Source of the DNA: Hyphomicrobiales bacterium
GTDB lineage: Bacteria; Pseudomonadota; Alphaproteobacteria; Rhizobiales; Rhizobiaceae
Length of the DNA stretch: 64,000 nt
Assembly (NCBI GenBank): GCA_900473915.1
Contig: UCNG01000006.1
Coordinates: 62,001 to 126,000, forward strand
Reading direction: 5' to 3'
A model generated the notes under the pieces. The model searched no databases and was not told the origin of the DNA. It saw only the letters and a list, made by a program, of their open reading frames with translations. Numbering within the stretch: the first letter of the stretch is position 1; every line of letters starts with the position of its first letter. Of the stretch, positions 61,467-64,000 are shown one piece after another. The position numbers were made by a program, and so were the translations under genes.

Positions 61467-62618
61467 ATGAGCGGCCCGCTGACCGGAATCCGGGTGCTCG
61501 ATCTGTCCCGCGTTCTCGCGGGGCCGTATTGCACGGCACTACTCGCCGATCTGGGCGCGGAAATCATCAAGCTGGAACCACTTTCCGGCGACGACTATCG
61601 ACATGTCGGGCCGTTCAAGGAGGGTGAAAGTGCCTTGTTCACGCTCAACAATCGCGGCAAAAAAAGCATAGCGCTCGATCTTAAAAACCAAGCTGACCTG
61701 GAACTGGCGCAGACGCTCGCGGCCCGCGTGGACGTAGTTGTCGAAAATTTCCGTCCGGGCGTTGCCGCCCGGCTGGGACTTGGCGCAGCCGCCTTACGCG
61801 AAGCCAATCCCCGGCTCATCTATTGTTCCATTTCCGGTTTCGGACAGGAGGGACCGTTCAGGGACCTTCCAGCCTATGACCTGGTGGTGCAGGCCATGTC
61901 CGGCTTGATGACAGCGACCGGAGAGGAAGGCGGCGCGCCACTGAAAACAGGCGAAAGCATCGCCGATCTGATCGCGGGCCTGTTTGCTAGCTGGTCGATT
62001 ATGGCCGCACTGGTTCAGCGCAATGCAACGGGGCATGGCGCGACGCTCGATGTTGCCATGTACGACGCGCTGTTTTCGATGTTGACCACCAGCCACGCCC
62101 AGCATTTCTACAGCGGCGTTCTGCCAAGCCGTGTTGGCAACCGACATCCGATATCCACGCCTTTCGGCTGTTTCAAGACAAGTGACGGCGAGGTGGTAAT
62201 CGCAGTGCTGAACGGAGGGCAGTTCGGAAAACTGGCAAAACTGATGGGCAAACCCGAGATTGCTGACGATCCGCGTTTTGCCAGCGACAGCCGCCGTACC
62301 GAGCATGAACCGGCACTCAAGGCACTCATCGAGGAATGGTCGGGCAGCCTGACCACTGAAGACGCGGTGTCTGCGCTGGTAGCGGAAGGTCTGCCAGCGG
62401 CGCCAATCTGGAACATCGCGCAGGCCGCCGACAATGAACATGCGGCCGCACGCGGCCTTGTCACCCAGCTTGCCCATTCGGTTCTGGGTCAGGTGCCAGT
62501 GGTTGGACAGCCCGTTCGTTTCAATGGACACAAGCCCGTCGCTGCGACCGCCGCACCACGACTTGGCGGCGACATCGCAACGGTGTTGAAGGAATTCGGA
62601 CTGAAGGAGCGCGCATGA
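61467..62618 (+). CDS. CaiB/BaiF-family CoA-transferase (class III)
   Basis: A 383-residue class III CoA-transferase: 'IRVLDLSRVLAGPYCTALLA', 'IIKLEPLSGDDYRH', 'ENFRPGVAARLG', catalytic Asp 167 in 'TGESIADLIAGLFA', and 'GHGATLDVAMYDALFSML'. It moves CoA between carboxylic acids through an aspartyl-CoA thioester. GGGAG precedes the start. Its stop overlaps the start of the acyl-CoA dehydrogenase gene (ATGA), so the two enzymes act in order: activation, then alpha-beta oxidation of the acyl-CoA. The acid is unknown. Confidence 0.92.
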   Translation: MSGPLTGIRVLDLSRVLAGPYCTALLADLGAEIIKLEPLSGDDYRHVGPFKEGESALFTLNNRGKKSIALDLKNQADLELAQTLAARVDVVVENFRPGVAARLGLGAAALREANPRLIYCSISGFGQEGPFRDLPAYDLVVQAMSGLMTATGEEGGAPLKTGESIADLIAGLFASWSIMAALVQRNATGHGATLDVAMYDALFSMLTTSHAQHFYSGVLPSRVGNRHPISTPFGCFKTSDGEVVIAVLNGGQFGKLAKLMGKPEIADDPRFASDSRRTEHEPALKALIEEWSGSLTTEDAVSALVAEGLPAAPIWNIAQAADNEHAAARGLVTQLAHSVLGQVPVVGQPVRFNGHKPVAATAAPRLGGDIATVLKEFGLKERA

Positions 62619-63778
62619 CGCAGATCAATGATCCCTGGCATATGCTGGCCGAAGAAGAGAGCATGTTCTGCGATGTGCTGGAGCGGATATGTGCTGACAA
62701 AATTGCGCCGCTGGCGGCAGAGACCGACGAGACATCGCGCTTTGTTGACCGGCAGATCGCCACGCTCGGCGAAGCAGGCATGATGGGAGCCAACTTGCCG
62801 GAAGCCTATGGCGGCAGCGGCATTTCCGCGCCCGCTCTGTTGCGAGCCGTGTCGATCGTGGCTGCCGCCTGCGGGTCCACCGCCTCGGCACTGACAGCGC
62901 ATTATCTGGCAACCGATTCCATTCTGATCGGCGGCACCGAGGCTCAGAAACAGGAGTGGTTGCCCAAAGCTGCCAGCGGGAAAGCGCTCGCCGCCTTCGC
63001 ACTCACCGAGCCGACAGCAGGCTCCGATCCTGCAGACATGAAGACACGTGCCAAGCGAATAGAAGGCGGCTGGCATCTCAAAGGCACAAAGTGCTTTATT
63101 TCGAACGGCGGTGTGGCCGACTTCATTGTGGTTTATGCAGTGACTGATCCTGCAAAGGCGCATCGAGGTATTTCTGCTTTTATTCTGCCGAAGGATACCC
63201 CCGGTTTCGAGGCGGGTCCGGCCGAGAAGACAATGGGCCTCAAAGGCGGCCATGTCTTCACGCTCAATCTGGACTGCACGCTTCCCGAACATGCTTTGCT
63301 CGGTGAAGAGGGTAAGGGCTTTCGCACTGCCATGCAGGTGCTCGACAATGGCCGCATTGAAGTGGCCGCCCAATGTCTCGGCCTTGCTGGCGCGGCGATG
63401 AATGCTGCCATCGCCTATGCGAAAGAACGCATCATCGGCGGCATGCCGCTGTCGGAACGGCAGGGCATTCGATGGATGATTGCCGATATGGCCCTTGCAT
63501 ATCATTCTGCACTTTTGCTGTCGCAGGAGGCCTCGCGCCAGCGCGATCTGGCGCATCACCATGGTGGACGCTTTTCGCTGGCAGCATCCATGGCCAAGCT
63601 CGGCGCTTCTGAAGCAGCCGGGAAAATAGCTGATATAGCGCTGCAAATACATGGCGGTTACGGTTATACGCGTGATTTCCCCATAGAGCGGATCAATCGA
63701 GACCTGCGCATTATGCGTATCTATGAAGGATCCAGCGAAATCCAGCGCATGATCATCTCCGGCAATATGCTGGCCTGA
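62615..63778 (+). CDS. Acyl-CoA dehydrogenase
   Basis: A 387-residue FAD enzyme: N-terminal helical domain ('MMGANLPEAYGGSGISAPAL'), middle beta domain with 'AFALTEPTAGSDPADMKTRA' and 'KCFISNGGVADFIVVYAVTD', and C-terminal domain ending 'IHGGYGYTRDFPIERINRDL' and 'IMRIYEGSSEIQRMIISGNM'. The Glu of 'YEGSSE' (about residue 374) is the catalytic base position of short/medium-chain enzymes. Translationally coupled to the CoA-transferase gene. Soluble; electrons go to ETF. Substrate likely a short or branched acyl-CoA. Confidence 0.93.
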   Translation: MTQINDPWHMLAEEESMFCDVLERICADKIAPLAAETDETSRFVDRQIATLGEAGMMGANLPEAYGGSGISAPALLRAVSIVAAACGSTASALTAHYLATDSILIGGTEAQKQEWLPKAASGKALAAFALTEPTAGSDPADMKTRAKRIEGGWHLKGTKCFISNGGVADFIVVYAVTDPAKAHRGISAFILPKDTPGFEAGPAEKTMGLKGGHVFTLNLDCTLPEHALLGEEGKGFRTAMQVLDNGRIEVAAQCLGLAGAAMNAAIAYAKERIIGGMPLSERQGIRWMIADMALAYHSALLLSQEASRQRDLAHHHGGRFSLAASMAKLGASEAAGKIADIALQIHGGYGYTRDFPIERINRDLRIMRIYEGSSEIQRMIISGNMLA

Positions 63779-63901
63779 CGGGGTCGGTTATCATCTCGCT
63801 CGACTTTTCTGTGAGCGGCCATATCCGGCACCACGTGAAATGTGCTTAATAACGTTCTGTAGGGCGAACATCGCCACGCAGTTTATCTGGGAGAAAATAA
63901 A

Positions 63902-64000
63902 ATGACGTTTTCGGGAACATTGAAATCCGCCCTCCTCGGTATCGCCGTGCTGGGCTTGACCATGCCTGCAATGGCCGATCAGCTGTCGGATATCAAGGCG
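63902..64000 (+). CDS. Secreted protein, 5' end only; probable ABC binding protein
   Basis: The first 33 codons of a gene that runs off the window. MTFSGTLKSALLGIAVLGL is a signal peptide, with a probable cut after 'PAMA', and the mature protein starts 'DQLSDIKA', as amino-acid ABC binding proteins often do. GGGAG lies upstream. It follows the acyl-CoA dehydrogenase gene by 123 bp on the same strand and may be the uptake part of this operon. The family is only inferred from so few residues. Confidence 0.55.
   Translation, partial: MTFSGTLKSALLGIAVLGLTMPAMADQLSDIKA

Noticed and set aside
62489-63652. A 387-codon minus-strand frame opposite the acyl-CoA dehydrogenase
   Set aside because: The plus-strand product is a textbook acyl-CoA dehydrogenase; the antisense frame has no known features.

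Overview
The window looks like chromosomal DNA of an alphaproteobacterium of the order Hyphomicrobiales, most likely the Brucella/Ochrobactrum group. The evidence is a set of EcfG-type stress promoters (GGAAC, 16-17 bp, GTT), an HWE-family sensor kinase, several small stress-protein families typical of rhizobia and brucellae, palindromic intergenic repeats of the Brucellaceae kind, and many dipeptide-type ABC importers. This is inferred from gene content; no rRNA, tRNA, replication or partition gene is visible.

Region 1 (1-14000) is accessory. A halovibrin HvnA-like secreted protein is followed by four genes built from about 100-residue immunoglobulin-like modules, named here by a recurring 'LPAPSVxEAxxGxLDP ... 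GDxIxLxW' pattern. Two of them carry a conserved linker and an RCC1-like propeller of 'VVAWGxxxxGGxxP' repeats. The fourth is broken by a one-base frameshift before a BIG2 and lectin-like end. None of the four starts with a signal peptide. A decayed IS6-family copy marks the right border.

Region 2 (14000-25030) is a general-stress island: an HWE kinase, about 19 mostly small genes (DUF3175, DUF3008, DUF892/YciE-like, DUF3182, a KGG-like hydrophilic peptide, UdgX and others), an EcfG-type sigma factor and a receiver-only protein. Eight promoters of the EcfG type can be read upstream of its transcription units. A candidate small RNA with an anti-Shine-Dalgarno loop closes the island.

Region 3 (25400-33800) is a peptide uptake and hydrolysis locus: an M20 peptidase, a three-gene ABC importer, a creatininase-family amidohydrolase, a MarR regulator with a clear operator, and a periplasmic binding protein.

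Region 4 (34000-47250) holds a 1614-residue autotransporter, a trimethylamine-dehydrogenase-like iron-sulfur flavoprotein with a divergent TetR regulator, an AraC regulator, an isochorismatase-like hydrolase, a truncated IS6-family copy and a DUF4139 protein.

Region 5 (47450-59880) is one long minus-strand operon: an M81 peptidase, a complete dipeptide-type ABC importer, two M20 hydrolases and a penicillin-acylase-like Ntn hydrolase, with a divergent IclR regulator. It looks like a pathway for importing and taking apart an N-acylated or modified peptide.

Region 6 (60200-64000) has a HutC-type GntR regulator divergent from a CaiB-type CoA-transferase, an acyl-CoA dehydrogenase and the first 33 codons of a secreted protein that is probably another solute-binding protein. 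Two HutC-type operators lie between the regulator and the catabolic genes.
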